A DNA stretch of 64,000 bases from Sphaerosporella brunnea (lineage: Eukaryota; Ascomycota; Pezizomycetes; Pezizales; Pyronemataceae), in contig VXIS01000004.1 of the NCBI GenBank assembly GCA_008704415.1, positions 248,001-312,000 on the forward strand, in the 5' to 3' direction. The first letter of the stretch is position 1, and every line of letters begins with the position of its first letter. The notes beneath the pieces are model-generated. The model saw only the letters and a program-made list of their open reading frames with translations. It had not been told where the DNA came from and searched no databases. The translations under genes were made by a program, and so were the position numbers. Shown piece after piece: positions 1-10,480 of the stretch.

Positions 1-19
1 GGACTCGCGCGCGCGCTCT

Positions 20-52
20 CCTCCTCCTCCTCCTCCTCCTCCTCCTCTTCCT
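20..52. repeat. (TCC)n microsatellite
   Basis: About ten TCC/CTC triplets in the intron upstream of the first visible eIF1 exon; they may extend its polypyrimidine tract. Confidence 0.85.
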
Positions 53-82
53 CAAGACGCACTGCTAACATCGCATCGCTAG

Positions 83-538
83 ATCCTTTCGCCGACGACG
101 TTGGTGATACCCAGCCGAAAAATTACGTCCACATTCGTATTCAGCGTATGTTCACTTTGTCCACGAACGAACGGGAAGCAAGGAGTTGATTGCTGATGTG
201 TGTGCCCACAGAGCGCAACGGTCGCAAGACCTTGACGACTGTCCAAGGCCTCTCCAAGGAGTACTCTCCCAAGGCTCTTCTCAAGGCTTTCAAGAAGGAA
301 TATGGTAAGCATTTAGATAGCGTTTTTTTTTTTTTCCCTCGCCATCGTGAATAAGGGGCTGACAGGTCGGGCCACAGCTTGCAATGGCACCATCATTCAA
401 GACCCCGACATGGGCGAGGTGATCCAGCTCCAGGGAGACCATCGCACCAAAGTGATGGACTTTCTCACCGACAAGGATAAGTCCAAGATGGGCAAATACG
501 CTCTCCAGAAGGATCACATCAAGATCCACGGATTCTAA
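83..538 (+). CDS. SUI1: Translation initiation factor eIF1 (SUI1), 5' partial
   Basis: eIF1 binds the 40S subunit near the P site and enforces AUG selection in the 43S pre-initiation complex. Three exons are visible: 83-145, 212-304 and 378-538. The first visible exon starts after a branch site (CTAAC, 64-68) and an AG at 81-82. The initiator exon therefore lies upstream of the window. Joined, they read DPFADDVGD, then RIQQRNGRKTLTTVQGL, then KKEYACNGT and the C-terminal DHIKIHGF, all eIF1 hallmarks. The last intron has two possible acceptors. AG at 376-377 gives the family sequence EYACNG, while AG at 364-365 would insert four residues (GRAT), so I prefer the later one. Stop TAA at 536-538. 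Identity is near certain; only the first residues are missing. Confidence 0.95.
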
Positions 539-583
539 CGAGCAACTTTGCATGCCAGCTGGGCTCACGAGGGGATGAGGGGT

Positions 584-615
<32 letters not shown>

Positions 616-735
616 GGTTCAGCTAGAGGCTTCTCTGTTTTCTTTGTTTTGTCGCTATAACTTGACTCTGGGGCGTTGTTATCGCGAAGGGCATTGAGAG
701 GGGTGTGAGAAGGAAAGGTTTCTACCACTACTACG

Positions 736-769
<34 letters not shown>

Positions 770-2425
770 TCGCTTTCTCTTCCATCAGAAATAACATGAC
801 GGCTGCACATATTTTCAATCGATCTGCGATGAATCCTGATTCTTATGGTGTGTGTGCTTCGTGATCGAAATTCGCTCATATCCAAGCTGTGTGACTTCAT
901 TTGCACTGCGCCCCTCTCTCTCCAATGGTAGGCTCTACCCGGCGTCCCGCTTATTTCTATTCTAGGGTCGCTCGGTTGAGCTGAGCTAGCTAATGCGGGG
1001 GGGGGCGGCTTTGCCACGGTGGCTGTGTCGGGTGGCGATCAACTTGAGCACTCAGACACCACAACCCACAAGTCACCATGGGAGGAGTCTAAGACCAGAC
1101 CCCTCAACAAAACCAACAACCGGCACGGCAGGACCTCAGACTCAAAAAGGCCGTGGCAACCCGCATCGGCAGAAAAAGACGGAGCAGCTCAAAGAGCGGA
1201 CCCGGGGGAGGCTTATTTTCTGGGGGAAACGAAGCGCTGTTGGCTTTCGCTGAAGGGCTGCGATAGTCAGAAGGGCGCGGGGTTGTGCGGCGCAGGGTAA
1301 TCGCAGGGACACGGCGGCGAAGGACTGCGGAGAGGAGGGAACAGGAAGGCGCTTCAGGCGTTGGTTGGCGAGGGGGCCGATTGCAAGCTGCTGATGGCGG
1401 GGGAGAAGGCAGGAGACCGCGACGAAAAGAGACAACCACAACTATCACCCCGCGGCGGTGTGACCGCGACGAGAAGCGCCGAGACCGTCATTCGCGCTGA
1501 CACCACCGCCCGCGCATGGACCGCGAGCGAAGTCCTCCCCGCCGCTACGACGATCGCCCGCCGATCCCGTCGACGAAGAAGCTGGACATCGGCTGTGCCG
1601 TGCGTCTTCAGGCGCTGGAGGAGACGGAGAGGGCGCAGGCTGCCGCGGAAGATGGCGAGGCCCAGGAATCAACATGGGCGGTCGCGCGCAGTTCCTCAAT
1701 CAGGCTGGCGAGCTGGACTTGGCGAAGAGAGTGTGTAGGGGACGGCAGGGCATGGGACAGGGGAAAGATGAGGTTGGGATTTAGGGCGGCCTGGGTCTCG
1801 GTATGTGCGGTGTCCCTTTCCCTCTGTGCAGATTCTACTGGAAGTTTATAGCCGCTCAGGCCGTACGTACTTGTTTTGCCACAATTTCGAGATCCAGAGA
1901 ACTCACACTTCCAACACTGACATCGACAAAATAGCCAGCTATTTTTTGCTTCGGTTGTCAACTTATTTTTCGTAAAAACTGCGGTCATCCAAACGTGGTG
2001 GGTTCCTTTGTTGTCTGCGCTGCATCTCGGGAATCGGGACTGGGAATAGTAATGCGGGATATCGATCGTGGGTGCGGAGATGGTGGCCGCGGAATTCGCG
2101 CGGAACGCTCTTACTTTTTACACTTTGCTGCCATCCATCTGCTACATAAAGCCGTTATCGCTGTGCCGATACTCCACTCCACTCTACCTATGGGAATTCG
2201 CGATGCTTGGTGGTGGTGCTTATCGTGATGGTGGATCCGCGGAGGATAACTCCTGGGCCTGACAGCGTGAAACCTCGCAATCGCAGCCGCCGATTGCGCC
2301 ACCGCACGCGTTGTTTCTTAGTGCAGTTTACGGAAGAGTTGAATTAAAACGAATTTCGCCAACCGCAACCGCAACCCCACCATGTCACGTTTTTTCGCCG
2401 GCGATTTTTTTGGCGTGGAGCAGCT
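539..2425. other. Intergenic region eIF1-MET1 with microsatellites
   Basis: The eIF1 3' flank carries a (GT)n run at 584-612 and a (CTG)n run at about 744-769. No recognisable gene lies here. One Arg/Asp-rich ORF at 1516-1851 is listed separately with low confidence. The last 150 bases before MET1 contain a repeated CAACCG motif (about 2358-2378) that could belong to its promoter. Confidence 0.6.
1516..1851 (+). CDS. Hypothetical Arg/Ser-rich small ORF, doubtful
   Basis: A 111-codon ATG ORF begins MDRERSPPRRYDDRPPIP and continues with a Glu/Ala-rich stretch, a composition seen in some nuclear RNA-associated proteins. From about 1672 another frame reads INMGGRAQFLNQAGELDLAKRV, which also looks protein-like. 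The true product may therefore switch frame through an intron I could not place, or the locus may be decayed. No domain is recognisable and no family can be named. It could equally be a chance ORF in a GC-rich 3' flank. Confidence 0.2.
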   Translation: MDRERSPPRRYDDRPPIPSTKKLDIGCAVRLQALEETERAQAAAEDGEAQESTWAVARSSSIRLASWTWRRECVGDGRAWDRGKMRLGFRAAWVSVCAVSLSLCADSTGSL

Positions 2426-4123
2426 ATGCCGTGCCCTCATAATAAGACCGCCTCCCCCTCCCCCTCCTCCTCCTCCCGGTTAGAGGACCGCACAGCTATC
2501 GATATGCCCGGAATCCCGCCATCTGCAGTTACGGCTACGCCCACGGGCCTGCTCACGTCCACCACCGTGGCCGGACAGGTGCACCTGCTCATCGGCGGCA
2601 ACCCCGTCGCTGCGGCACGAGCACAGAAGTCGCTGGACGCCGGCGCGACGGTTAAGGTTGTTACCCCCGCGGCCGGAGGGGCGGTACATTATGCGCTGCA
2701 GCGGCGCATCGAGGAGGGCGCGGTGGAGTTTGTGAGGCGGGGGTTTGAGGATGGCGATCTTACCACGCTTGGCCGCGCGGATGTTGGAGGCGTGGTGGAG
2801 CTGGTGTGGGTTACGGAGGGGGCGGGGGAGCTGGGTTGGTTTGCCTGTTTCTGCATTTTTCGTTTTTGTGGGGGGATGCTAATGCGATGGATACATGCAG
2901 TTGAGAGGATTGCGAAATTGTGTAGGAGATTGAGGATCCCGGTTAATGTCCTGGACTCCCCCGCGCTGAGCACGTTCGCGCTGCTGTCCACCCACTCCGA
3001 CGGCCCGCTGCATATCGGCGTCACGACCTCCGGCAACGGCTGCAAACTCGCCTCTCGCATCCGCCGGGAAATTGCCGCTTCGCTCCCACCGCAGCTCGGG
3101 GAGGCGTGTACTCGGATTGGAAAGCTCCGGCGTCGGCTGATCGCCGAGGCGGATGGGTTTTTGGACGGCGGCGAAGACGAGGCGGCGGAGCGCGCGGCCG
3201 ACTTTAATGCTCTCGTCACCGAGAAAGATGAGAAGACGAGACGCATACGCTGGCTGAGCCAGATCTGCGAGTACTGGCCGCTCGAAAAGATTTGTGGCTT
3301 TGAGGAGGCGCAGCTGGAGGAGCAGGAGGTTGCGATGCCGCTGATGGAGCAGGAGAAGGCGGGCAGTATATTGCTAGTTGGCTCTGGACCGGGCCATCCT
3401 GATCTGCTCACCGTCGCCTCAAAGCGCGCACTCGAAACTGCGGACTTGGTCCTCGCTGATAAGTTGGTCCCTGCGGCGGTACTAGAGCTAATCCCACGGA
3501 GAACCAACGTTTTCATCGCGAAGAAGTTTCCCGGCAACGCCGATGCCGCGCAAGAGGAGCTTCTCGCCACGGGCCTGGCAGCGCTGAAAGCGGGCGCGAC
3601 AGTGGTCCGGCTGAAGCAGGGCGACCCCTACATCTACGGCCGCGGCGGCGAGGAATTCGTCTTCTTTGCCAAACACGGCTACGAACCCACCGTCCTGCCC
3701 GGCGTCACCAGCGCCTTGTCCGCCCCGCTGTTCTCGCAGATCCCCGCGACGCACAGAGGCGTTGCCGACCAGGTGCTGCTGTGCACCGGCACTGGACGGA
3801 AGGGCGCACCCCCCAACCCCCCCGAGTGGGTCCCTACTAGGACCACCGTGTTTTTGATGGCGCTGCATAGAATCGACGCGTTGGTGCAGGAACTGAAGGG
3901 GAAGGGCTGGCCGGTGGATACGCCGTGCGCCGTCGTGGAACGCGCGAGTTGTAGAGACCAGCGGGTGGTCCGGACGACGCTGGCGGTGGTGGGCAGGGCG
4001 CTCGAGGAGCTGGGCAGCAGGCCTCCTGGCTTATTGGTTGTGGGCAAGGCGTGCGGGGTTTTGAAGAGCCAGCAAGGGCCGGAGAGGGGCTGGGTGGTTG
4101 AGGAGGGTTTTGGCGGGTTCTGA
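2426..4123 (+). CDS. MET1: Uroporphyrinogen-III C-methyltransferase (Met1-type, siroheme synthesis)
   Basis: This enzyme makes precorrin-2 from uroporphyrinogen III using two SAM, on the way to siroheme, the cofactor of sulfite reductase. One intron, 2835-2900 (GTTGGT..CAG, branch CTAAT), joins ...GEL to VERIAKLCRRLRIPVNV and gives 543 aa. The N-terminal part (about residues 45-260) resembles the Met8/CysG NAD-binding module (GGNPVAAARAQKSLDAGA). The C-terminal part is the tetrapyrrole methylase: GSGPGHPDLLT near residue 297 and RLKQGDPYIYGRGGEE near 373. The intron is 66 nt and free of stops, so an unspliced reading stays open and adds 22 aa. A second in-frame ATG lies at 2504. Whether the N-terminal module is an active dehydrogenase/chelatase cannot be told here; in yeast that job belongs to Met8. 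It is convergent with MIX17. Confidence 0.93.
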   Translation: MPCPHNKTASPSPSSSSRLEDRTAIDMPGIPPSAVTATPTGLLTSTTVAGQVHLLIGGNPVAAARAQKSLDAGATVKVVTPAAGGAVHYALQRRIEEGAVEFVRRGFEDGDLTTLGRADVGGVVELVWVTEGAGELGWFACFCIFRFCGGMLMRWIHAVERIAKLCRRLRIPVNVLDSPALSTFALLSTHSDGPLHIGVTTSGNGCKLASRIRREIAASLPPQLGEACTRIGKLRRRLIAEADGFLDGGEDEAAERAADFNALVTEKDEKTRRIRWLSQICEYWPLEKICGFEEAQLEEQEVAMPLMEQEKAGSILLVGSGPGHPDLLTVASKRALETADLVLADKLVPAAVLELIPRRTNVFIAKKFPGNADAAQEELLATGLAALKAGATVVRLKQGDPYIYGRGGEEFVFFAKHGYEPTVLPGVTSALSAPLFSQIPATHRGVADQVLLCTGTGRKGAPPNPPEWVPTRTTVFLMALHRIDALVQELKGKGWPVDTPCAVVERASCRDQRVVRTTLAVVGRALEELGSRPPGLLVVGKACGVLKSQQGPERGWVVEEGFGGF

Positions 4124-4627
4124 GATCTTGGGCTGGCAAGGCGTTGCGGTTTTTCGGAGTGATTTTTTTGGTTATGCTTTGGAGTGTGCATTTTTGGGGG
4201 TTTTTTGTATAGAATTTGTATATATACCAGGACTTGGGAATACCATGGAACGTTTTGGACGATGGGCAGGTGAGTGCTGGGTTGTGAGCGTTCACTCGGT
4301 CTTTTTGACAGGTAATCCTAGATTTAAGGTATTCTGTCATCCCCAACCTCATTGGCTCTGCTGCACAGTTACGTATAAATCTGCAGCCCTGCAATGGGAA
4401 GGGTTATTTTCTCTTGAATGCATGAGCGGAGATGATTCTGTTTGCTTCTATAATATATCACTATTTTACAAAAGAGTCAAAGAGAAAAAGAAAAAGAGCC
4501 ATGCCAGTTGTTGGAGAGAGAGATGTCAATTACTTCAGCCCTCGGTCCATACAAAAAAAAAAAGACACAGAACCCCGAAGCCAGAAAAATTATTCTACAC
4601 AACTAAGAACATAATAGATACAAATGT
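4124..4627. other. Shared 3' region between convergent MET1 and MIX17
   Basis: AT-rich 3' flanks of two tail-to-tail genes, with an A-rich stretch at 4552-4563 and the TATATATA-like run near 4220. No gene seen. Confidence 0.6.
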
Positions 4628-5230
4628 CTAGTTGAACTGCTTCGCCATGTTCTGGCAGGCTTTCTGTTGGTTGTGTATCAGCATCTTGTCGGTTGGAGGA
4701 ACGGAGGAGAGTGATAATGCTTACCAGCTGCTCCAAGTACCAGCTGCAGATCTGCATGTCGCCCGCGTTGTCGTCCAAGCACTTGGTAAAGTTCCTGGCA
4801 TCAGCCTCGCAGGACGCAGCCCAGTTGTTGCTCTGGGACTGAGCGGGGGCGGCGGCAGCGGCGGGCTGCTCGGCGGGCGCAGTGGAGCTGCCTCCGAACT
4901 ATATCGCCGCAATCAGTACTCTCCCATCTCCAGATTTTGAACCTTTGATTTGGAGGTTGGACATACCAATCCCGAGATTCCGGCTCCAACGACGTGGCCG
5001 ATGGAGCTACCGACGGCGACACCAGCGGCGGTGGACGCCATCTGGCCGAAGAGACCGGGACCCTGCTGCTGAGGCACCTGCGCCTGGGGAGCTGCGGCCG
5101 GGGGAGGAGGAGGCGCGGTACGCGCGGGCACAGAGGCGGTGGTCGCGGGGCGGGACTGCTGCGCGGGGGCGGCGGCGGGGCGGGGAGCCGGGCGGGCGGC
5201 GGGACGGGCGGGACCGCGCTGACGAGCCAT
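4628..5230 (-). CDS. MIX17: MIX17/CHCHD2-like twin CX9C mitochondrial protein
   Basis: A CHCH-domain protein of the mitochondrial intermembrane space, imported through the Mia40 disulfide relay (family knowledge). Minus-strand exons: 4967-5230, 4725-4898 and 4628-4663, giving 157 aa. The N-terminus is Arg/Ala/Pro/Gln-rich, suiting a targeting sequence. It is followed by a Gly/Ala hydrophobic stretch (STAAGVAVGSSIGHVVGAGI, about 66-85) typical of CHCHD2/CHCHD10. The C-terminal domain has CEADARNFTKC and CSWYLEQLKAC, two CX9C motifs; the second is split by the last intron. Start ATG at 5230; no better upstream ATG is seen. It is head-to-head with the PDCD5-family gene. Confidence 0.93.
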
Positions 5231-5700
5231 TGTGCTTTGTTTGGTTGTGGTGAAGGGGCGGGAGGGGTGAAGTGATGGTGGTTGGTGGTTAGTGGTTGTT
5301 GGTGGTGAAATGAAGGTGGAAGATGGAAAAGATCTGTGCAGTGCCTTCAGGGTCTCGGGAAGGAACTAGCCTCGGGACTAGAAGGTTCCCGGGCCAAGAC
5401 AGGGAAATCATGTGGGATTTTGAATGGCGATGATTGGTTCACCCCGTTAACTGCGCATTTTTTTGAATTTTTTTTAATGGAAAATCATTTATTCTTCTCT
5501 TTTTTGCTCTTTGCCACTGATGCTTTTTGTCTACGTTCCTGCGGCCCAGAGTTTCCGCGATGCTGAGATGGATGCCAAAGCGTCGCTTGGCTTGGCGGCG
5601 CTATGACGGATAGCGTTAGGCTGCAAAGGAGGGGCACACCACCGAAGATCTCCAGACAGCTCCAACAACTTGAATCCTCACCACCAGAAGCAAAAACATC
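5231..5700. promoter_or_regulatory. Divergent promoter region MIX17 / PDCD5-family gene
   Basis: A 470-base spacer between two start codons facing away from each other. The MIX17 side carries GGTGGTTGGTGG-type repeats (5233-5310), which read CCACCAACC in its own 5' leader. T-rich tracts lie at 5459-5476. No TATA box is convincing. Confidence 0.5.
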
Positions 5701-6282
5701 ATGGAAGACGACGGTATGGCGCCTCTACATGCCCTCCACGATCGCAACAAAAAACAGAGAGTTGACTTTGCCACAGAACTTGCCAAGATTCGTGCTGCGC
5801 GCATGGCCGACCTTCAGCAGCGCGGCGCCGGCGGAAGCAGCGGCGGCGCTGGCGAAAAGCAGTAAGGATTTCATATCCCTTTCTTCCGGTCTGGTTATTC
5901 TTGTCTGACACGTGCCCAGGTCTCAAGAAGGTTCCTTTCCTCCCTTGCGCCCGATTATTCCTCTCGCCACTCAGCTAACCCCCCCACAGTCGAGGCGCGC
6001 AAACAAATCCTCTCGCAGATCTGCTCCCCCGAAGCTGTCGATCGTCTAGGCCGCATTGCTATGGTCAAGGCCGAGCGTGCCACCGACCTCGAGAACCGGC
6101 TCATCATGTTGGCTCGCTCGGGCCAGATCCGCGGACGTGTCTCAGACGATGACCTGATCAAGTTGATCAGGATGGTGGATGAGAGCGATAAGAAGCAAGG
6201 CGGCGGGAACGGTGGAGAGGGAGAAATCGTTTTCCAGAGACGGAAGGGCGGATTTGACGATGACGATGACGATTTCTTTTAG
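5701..6282 (+). CDS. PDCD5/TFAR19-family DNA-binding protein
   Basis: PDCD5-family proteins are small helical bundles found from archaea to man; the yeast member is YMR074C. Exons by eye: 5701-5713, 5777-5861, 5920-5930 and 5990-6282, giving 133 aa. The start reads MEDDELAKIRAARMADLQQ, the family N-terminus. The core reads RKQILSQICSPEAVDRLGRI, then VKAERATDLENRLIMLARSG, then FQRRKGG and an acidic Asp tail, matching the family in order and length. The third exon is only 11 nt (CAG|GTCTCAAGAAG|GTTCCT). It is needed to keep frame, giving EKQSQEVEARK. Its donor GTTCCT is weak, so this microexon is inferred. Family identity is firm; the exact second and third junctions are less so. Confidence 0.9.
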
Positions 6283-7113
6283 TAGGTGGTGGGGATAACG
6301 AATTTGTGGCCTGAATACCGAGGCATGGGATTGCTTGGTTGATTGTGATTGTTTTATACCAGCGAAACTATGACACAGTCTCTCTCTTTTGCTTGTGGCT
6401 GGATGGGAGCTGAGTGAAGGTTTTTTGCGGGTCGCAGACATTGCTGCACGAGAAACATGCGGACTGTGGGGGTTTGTTTCCGGCTGTTGTGAATTGTTTG
6501 GGGTCGAATAGGTGCTGATTGGAAACACAAGATATCACTTGCGAACCACGGGCTGTTGAGTACACGTTTGTGAATATCTCAGCACCGAGCCGATCGAGTG
6601 ACTGACAATGAGGCACACTCGACACAATGTACTTCTTTGTATTCACAACCCTTTATCTGAGCCTTCGAATCTCCAATCGAACCCCGCGGCCAAGTGAGCG
6701 TAGCTGCTTCAAGTACAGAAGGTCTCGACTCCTCCGAGTAACATTGTGAGCAAACCTCCCGTCCTGGATACACAAACACCCAAACCCCCACTCCTTCTCC
6801 TTCTCAACCCTTTACTGCAACTTCAAAGGCTGCTTCTACGGCCTCGCAACCTCATTCTCCACCCCCACATTCTTTAGATCACGTTTCTTGCACATCTCCA
6901 ACTTCTTGCAACTTCCAACACAACCCCCTCGTCGAAGCAGTTGTTGATCACCTCATATACCTCTCATTTTTTTCCGTCCCCCTACGGTCTGATTTCCTGT
7001 ATCCATCAAACTGGCGGGCCTTCAAGCTAACGCTGCCAAACGCAAGCGGCACCGTGAGTAGACCCCAATTGCCTTGCTGCCTTTCAGCTCCAGATCATCA
7101 ACCATCTTTCAAA
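6283..7113. other. Intergenic region and 5' leader of the 7.1-kb gene
   Basis: No gene. The last 250 bases before the next ATG are pyrimidine-rich (CTTCTCC, CTCATTTTTTTCC), typical of a fungal core promoter and leader. GTGAGT at 7054 and TTTCAG at 7082-7087 could be ends of leader introns but lie too close to each other to pair. Confidence 0.5.
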
Positions 7114-9332
7114 ATGCCTGGAGGCCAGCGCCATGCTAAACGCCCCCATCGCACAGGGACCCGCGACAAGTCTCGGAACACTATGCAGAAGTACATGACC
7201 GAGTCGCACATGTCGGATCCGGCCCAGCATGCGCACATTCGGACGATTCCCGCTGCTGAGACGACACGGCTCAGCTGGAAAGATCGGGAGAGGGAACGGG
7301 AGGAGCGTCGAACTGGTCCTCGCGGCTTTGCTGTTGCGGCGAATGAAGGTGCGGTCAACAGGAGAGTCTATCATCCGGCGTCCACAAAAGTCGGCACAGA
7401 GTCGTCCTCGGACAAACAGGATACCTTTGCCAGCAAGCTGCGCGGGATTCCTACCCCCGCTGAACCCGAGAACCGTCCAATCACTGCTGCTGCTTCATAC
7501 AAACAGACTTCGATGCAGAAGCGCCCGCCGCCTCTGACACTGGTTAGTAACGCAGTTCAGGCTGCTGGAGCTGTTGTTCCACCTTCCCCTCTTGCCACTC
7601 CAGAGAGGGAATCAGCCCCGATGTTGAAACCATCCAAGGTTGTCTTTGCTCCTCGCTCAATCCGTTCCGGTGCCAGTGAGGGGGTCAACATTAATCATCT
7701 GATGCGCGAGTATGGTCTGCAGGCGACTTCAGACCCGCACCCGCAGAGCTTCGTTACCCAGAAAGACGGCTCGGCCATCCGTGAGAAATCTCAGGACAAG
7801 GCATACACTACCCATCGGCGCACTCCAAGCCAAGCTGCTATTGAAACCCTCAACCAGTTGCTAGAGCAAGCTGCTGAGAAATCAGCTGCTAGGGATGATG
7901 GCGGAAGTCAACCTGCACCGATGGAAAACAAGCACGCTGTTTCTGGGGACCAGAGTAAGCATGAAGCCGGATCGGAAGTCAAGCCTGTTCCTATCGATAC
8001 GCCCAACTATCCACTGGCGAGAGCCGAAGTTCCCCAGGGCGAGCCCCAGTCACCCACGAAGGTGAAGAAGCCAATGAGCCTTGTCGAAGATCTCCACAGG
8101 CTTCAACTGCAACAGCCACCGCCCATCGATATTTCGGGACGCAGGGGTGGTATCAGCTTGCCTACCGTTCGTCCCGCCGAAGACTCCGACCACACTGGAT
8201 ACACTCCCGCATTCCCAGGATTCACAGCGATTGACGATCTAGACCCCCTTCGCCTGTAAGTTTGTGAAGTATTCCAAGATTTGCGCTCCTGCTGAAAAAC
8301 AATAGGCCTTCACAGACACCTTCGGTTTTAGACGATTACATCAGTTCGGAGGATTTCGAGGGATTGGGAACTCCTGAGACTGGTAACTACACGATTCCCG
8401 AGGAGTTCACTGGACAGCTCGAGATTGAAAAGGGCCGCTTGTTCAAGCTCGACACTCGAAGAACTTTCCTTGACCGCCTCGAGACGTTGGGACTTGACAC
8501 AGGTCTTCAACCAAATTTCGAATATGATGGATACCATCACCCGGAGTTGTCGTGCAACCGACAGGCGAAGGGTGTGAAGCCCAGCGACGTAACTGATCCA
8601 TGGGGTCCACACGCTCTGGTGGGCACCGAGAACGGCGGTCTTGAGGCCGAATCGAAAGGCGGAGCCCAGGCACCCATATCACCCAACCTCGAGATTGAGG
8701 ACCCCATTTCCAACGCTACGATCAGCAAATTTTATGACCACGGAAAAGTCAATGTTGAAATTCTCACCGAGGAACAGAAGTGGTTTTTTACTGAAAACCA
8801 AGAGCTTGTGCTGGGCTACAACCCCAAGATACTTCCCTACAACTCTACCCCCAACATTCCCCAGCCTATCCAGGCCCGGGAGGTCATGGCGGAGCTTTAC
8901 CGGACTATTCTCGAATATTCCCCGCACCCCATGGGCAGAATGCCAGCGAAGTACAGTGAACCTGGCCCTTGGGGGCGCATCCCTCTTTGCGATCCTGGCC
9001 TCAAGCCTGAGCTCTTCAAAATCCGCGAGAAGGCTTCCATCAAGCCGGCTGCTCGCGACCCCAAGGCCGAACAGAAGTGGCTTAGAGAGACCTATCTGGA
9101 CATGGTGAGGGGAAATGTTGTCTCTCCTAAGGGGCAAGTTGCTCCAGCTTTGCCCCGGTCATTGCCCAACGGGGACTTCAGGGAGGAGGTGGATATCACA
9201 ACTATTGCTACCGGGCAGCAGGACTCGAACAAGGAGCCGCCCGAAATTCTGGGCAGTGAGTATATTCTGACCGAGCGGAGGAAGGCGTTTGTCCAGAGCT
9301 TGCGTGCCTTCGGGTCAAATGTAGTTGCTTAA
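7114..9332 (+). CDS. Conserved-looking hypothetical protein, 722 aa
   Basis: Exons 7114-8255 and 8306-9332, separated by a 50-nt intron (GTAAGT..AATAG); the join restores DDLDPLRLPSQTPSVLDDYISS. The ATG at 7114 (AAAATGCCT) starts MPGGQRHAKRPHR; the open frame upstream has no other ATG. Residues 1-380 are polar, Pro/Ser/Lys-rich and probably disordered, with a basic N-terminus. Residues 380-720 are more ordered, with Trp/Tyr/Pro-rich patches such as LSCNRQAKGVKPSDVTDPWG and PHPMGRMPAKYSEPGPWGRI. No catalytic motif, signal peptide or membrane segment is visible. I do not recognise the family. Base composition and codon use match the neighbouring housekeeping genes, so it is very likely real. 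Confidence 0.8.
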
Positions 9333-9696
9333 TACGGCTGCTATTAAAGGATTTGTGCTGACAGTGAAGCCTTGACTTCGAATTCTGGTGAGTTCTGGTC
9401 GCTTGGTGCTGACTTGTGCTGGGCGATGTTTTTCTACTATTCTTTTTTTTTCCGTGTTTCGGGATGTGGACGCTTTCCGGGAATATGTGTGTGCTGTTTC
9501 TGTCTGCAATACCTACCATGCCTCGGGGCTTGTCTTTCCTACCTACTGGCGGCATGGCATAGCGCCAAAGAGGGTTGGGAAATAACGAGAAATGATCCTG
9601 TTGTTACTGTTGTTGCAGTCTTTGCTCTCTGTGCCTAATTAATTATGTTCCATGAATTGTGGCCGCTTGGTGCACAAGAGTGGATGCAAAAAGAAA
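9333..9696. other. 3' flank up to the tRNA gene
   Basis: No gene seen. The A5 run at 9688-9692 is the Pol III terminator of the minus-strand tRNA. Confidence 0.5.
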
Positions 9697-9783
9697 TCCC
9701 TCCGACCAGAGTCGAACTGGTGACCAACGGATGACAATCTATGCAATTACAGTCCGGTGTGATACCAACTACACCACAAAGGG
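9697..9783 (-). tRNA. Intron-containing tRNA, probably tRNA-Tyr(GTA)
   Basis: The reverse complement folds as a tRNA. Acceptor CCCTTTG/CGGAGGG (two G-U pairs), A-box-like TGGTGTAGTTGGT, T arm ACCAG-TTCGACT-CTGGT. The anticodon loop CTGTAA is interrupted after position 37 by a 14-nt intron (TTGCATAGATTGTC). Anticodon GTA, C1-G72 and discriminator A73 all fit eukaryotic tRNA-Tyr, which nearly always has an intron. Odd points: the D arm (GTGTAGTTGGTATCAC) is of a type more often seen in Gln or Glu tRNAs, and pair 27-43 is C-T. The 3' side is followed by T5. The tRNA call is strong; the amino acid is inferred. Confidence 0.8.
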
Positions 9784-10480
9784 ATGATATACCATTCTTT
9801 GGAGTCAGATTTTCTGCGTGGCGGGATGGGGAGTTTCCGCCAGTAGAGTGGACAGAGTGAGTGCTACGTTGTGAAGAAAATCCTCCGATCCATGACTTTT
9901 TCCACTTTCTTTAATTTGGTGCTGTTTTTATAGCTCATTATGATTAGGTGTGTAGCGTTAGGATATGTCAGACGGGTTGCAGGCAGCACCAACAGCGGAT
10001 TGATCATTGCCGCCACAGTGCCATACAGCATTAAGCACTTGGCCCGCTGGTACAGCCATATATGTCGGTTTTTATTTTGCTTCCTGTTTACCGTGGGAGA
10101 TGAGAGGCTTTAATTGGGGAAGTGGGAGGCATCAGTTAATCGTCCACGACCGTACGGATGTGCACGGAATTGATGTGACCATAGACACTGATGGAATTCG
10201 AAATAGCAAAAATGAAATAAGCTTGTTGAAGCCCTCGGCAGGAGCACCATGTAGTAGCAGGTAGCTGCTAGGCGGGACTTCGACAGCTGCTGTGTTTGCA
10301 CGCAGCATGGAGGGGCAGTGGGGCGGCGGGGCAGCCGGACTTCCTTTCCCCATTTTTAAACACAGTCACCGGTCGAAAACAGCCATCCCCAACGATTACC
10401 TTAACAACTCACGAGTTCGCTATTCCTTAGAACTTTTATTTACCGAAGAGACCTGCTATCAATTCCCCCGTACACAAAGA
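9784..10480. other. Intergenic region tRNA-RNase H
   Basis: No gene. An in-frame ATG at 10307 precedes the chosen RNase H start, but the sequence between is unlike the conserved domain and is treated as leader. Confidence 0.45.

Noticed and set aside
2689..3570. Minus 293-codon ORF antisense to MET1
   Set aside because: The plus strand encodes a clear methyltransferase; the antisense frame is Ser/Arg-rich and is a codon-bias shadow.
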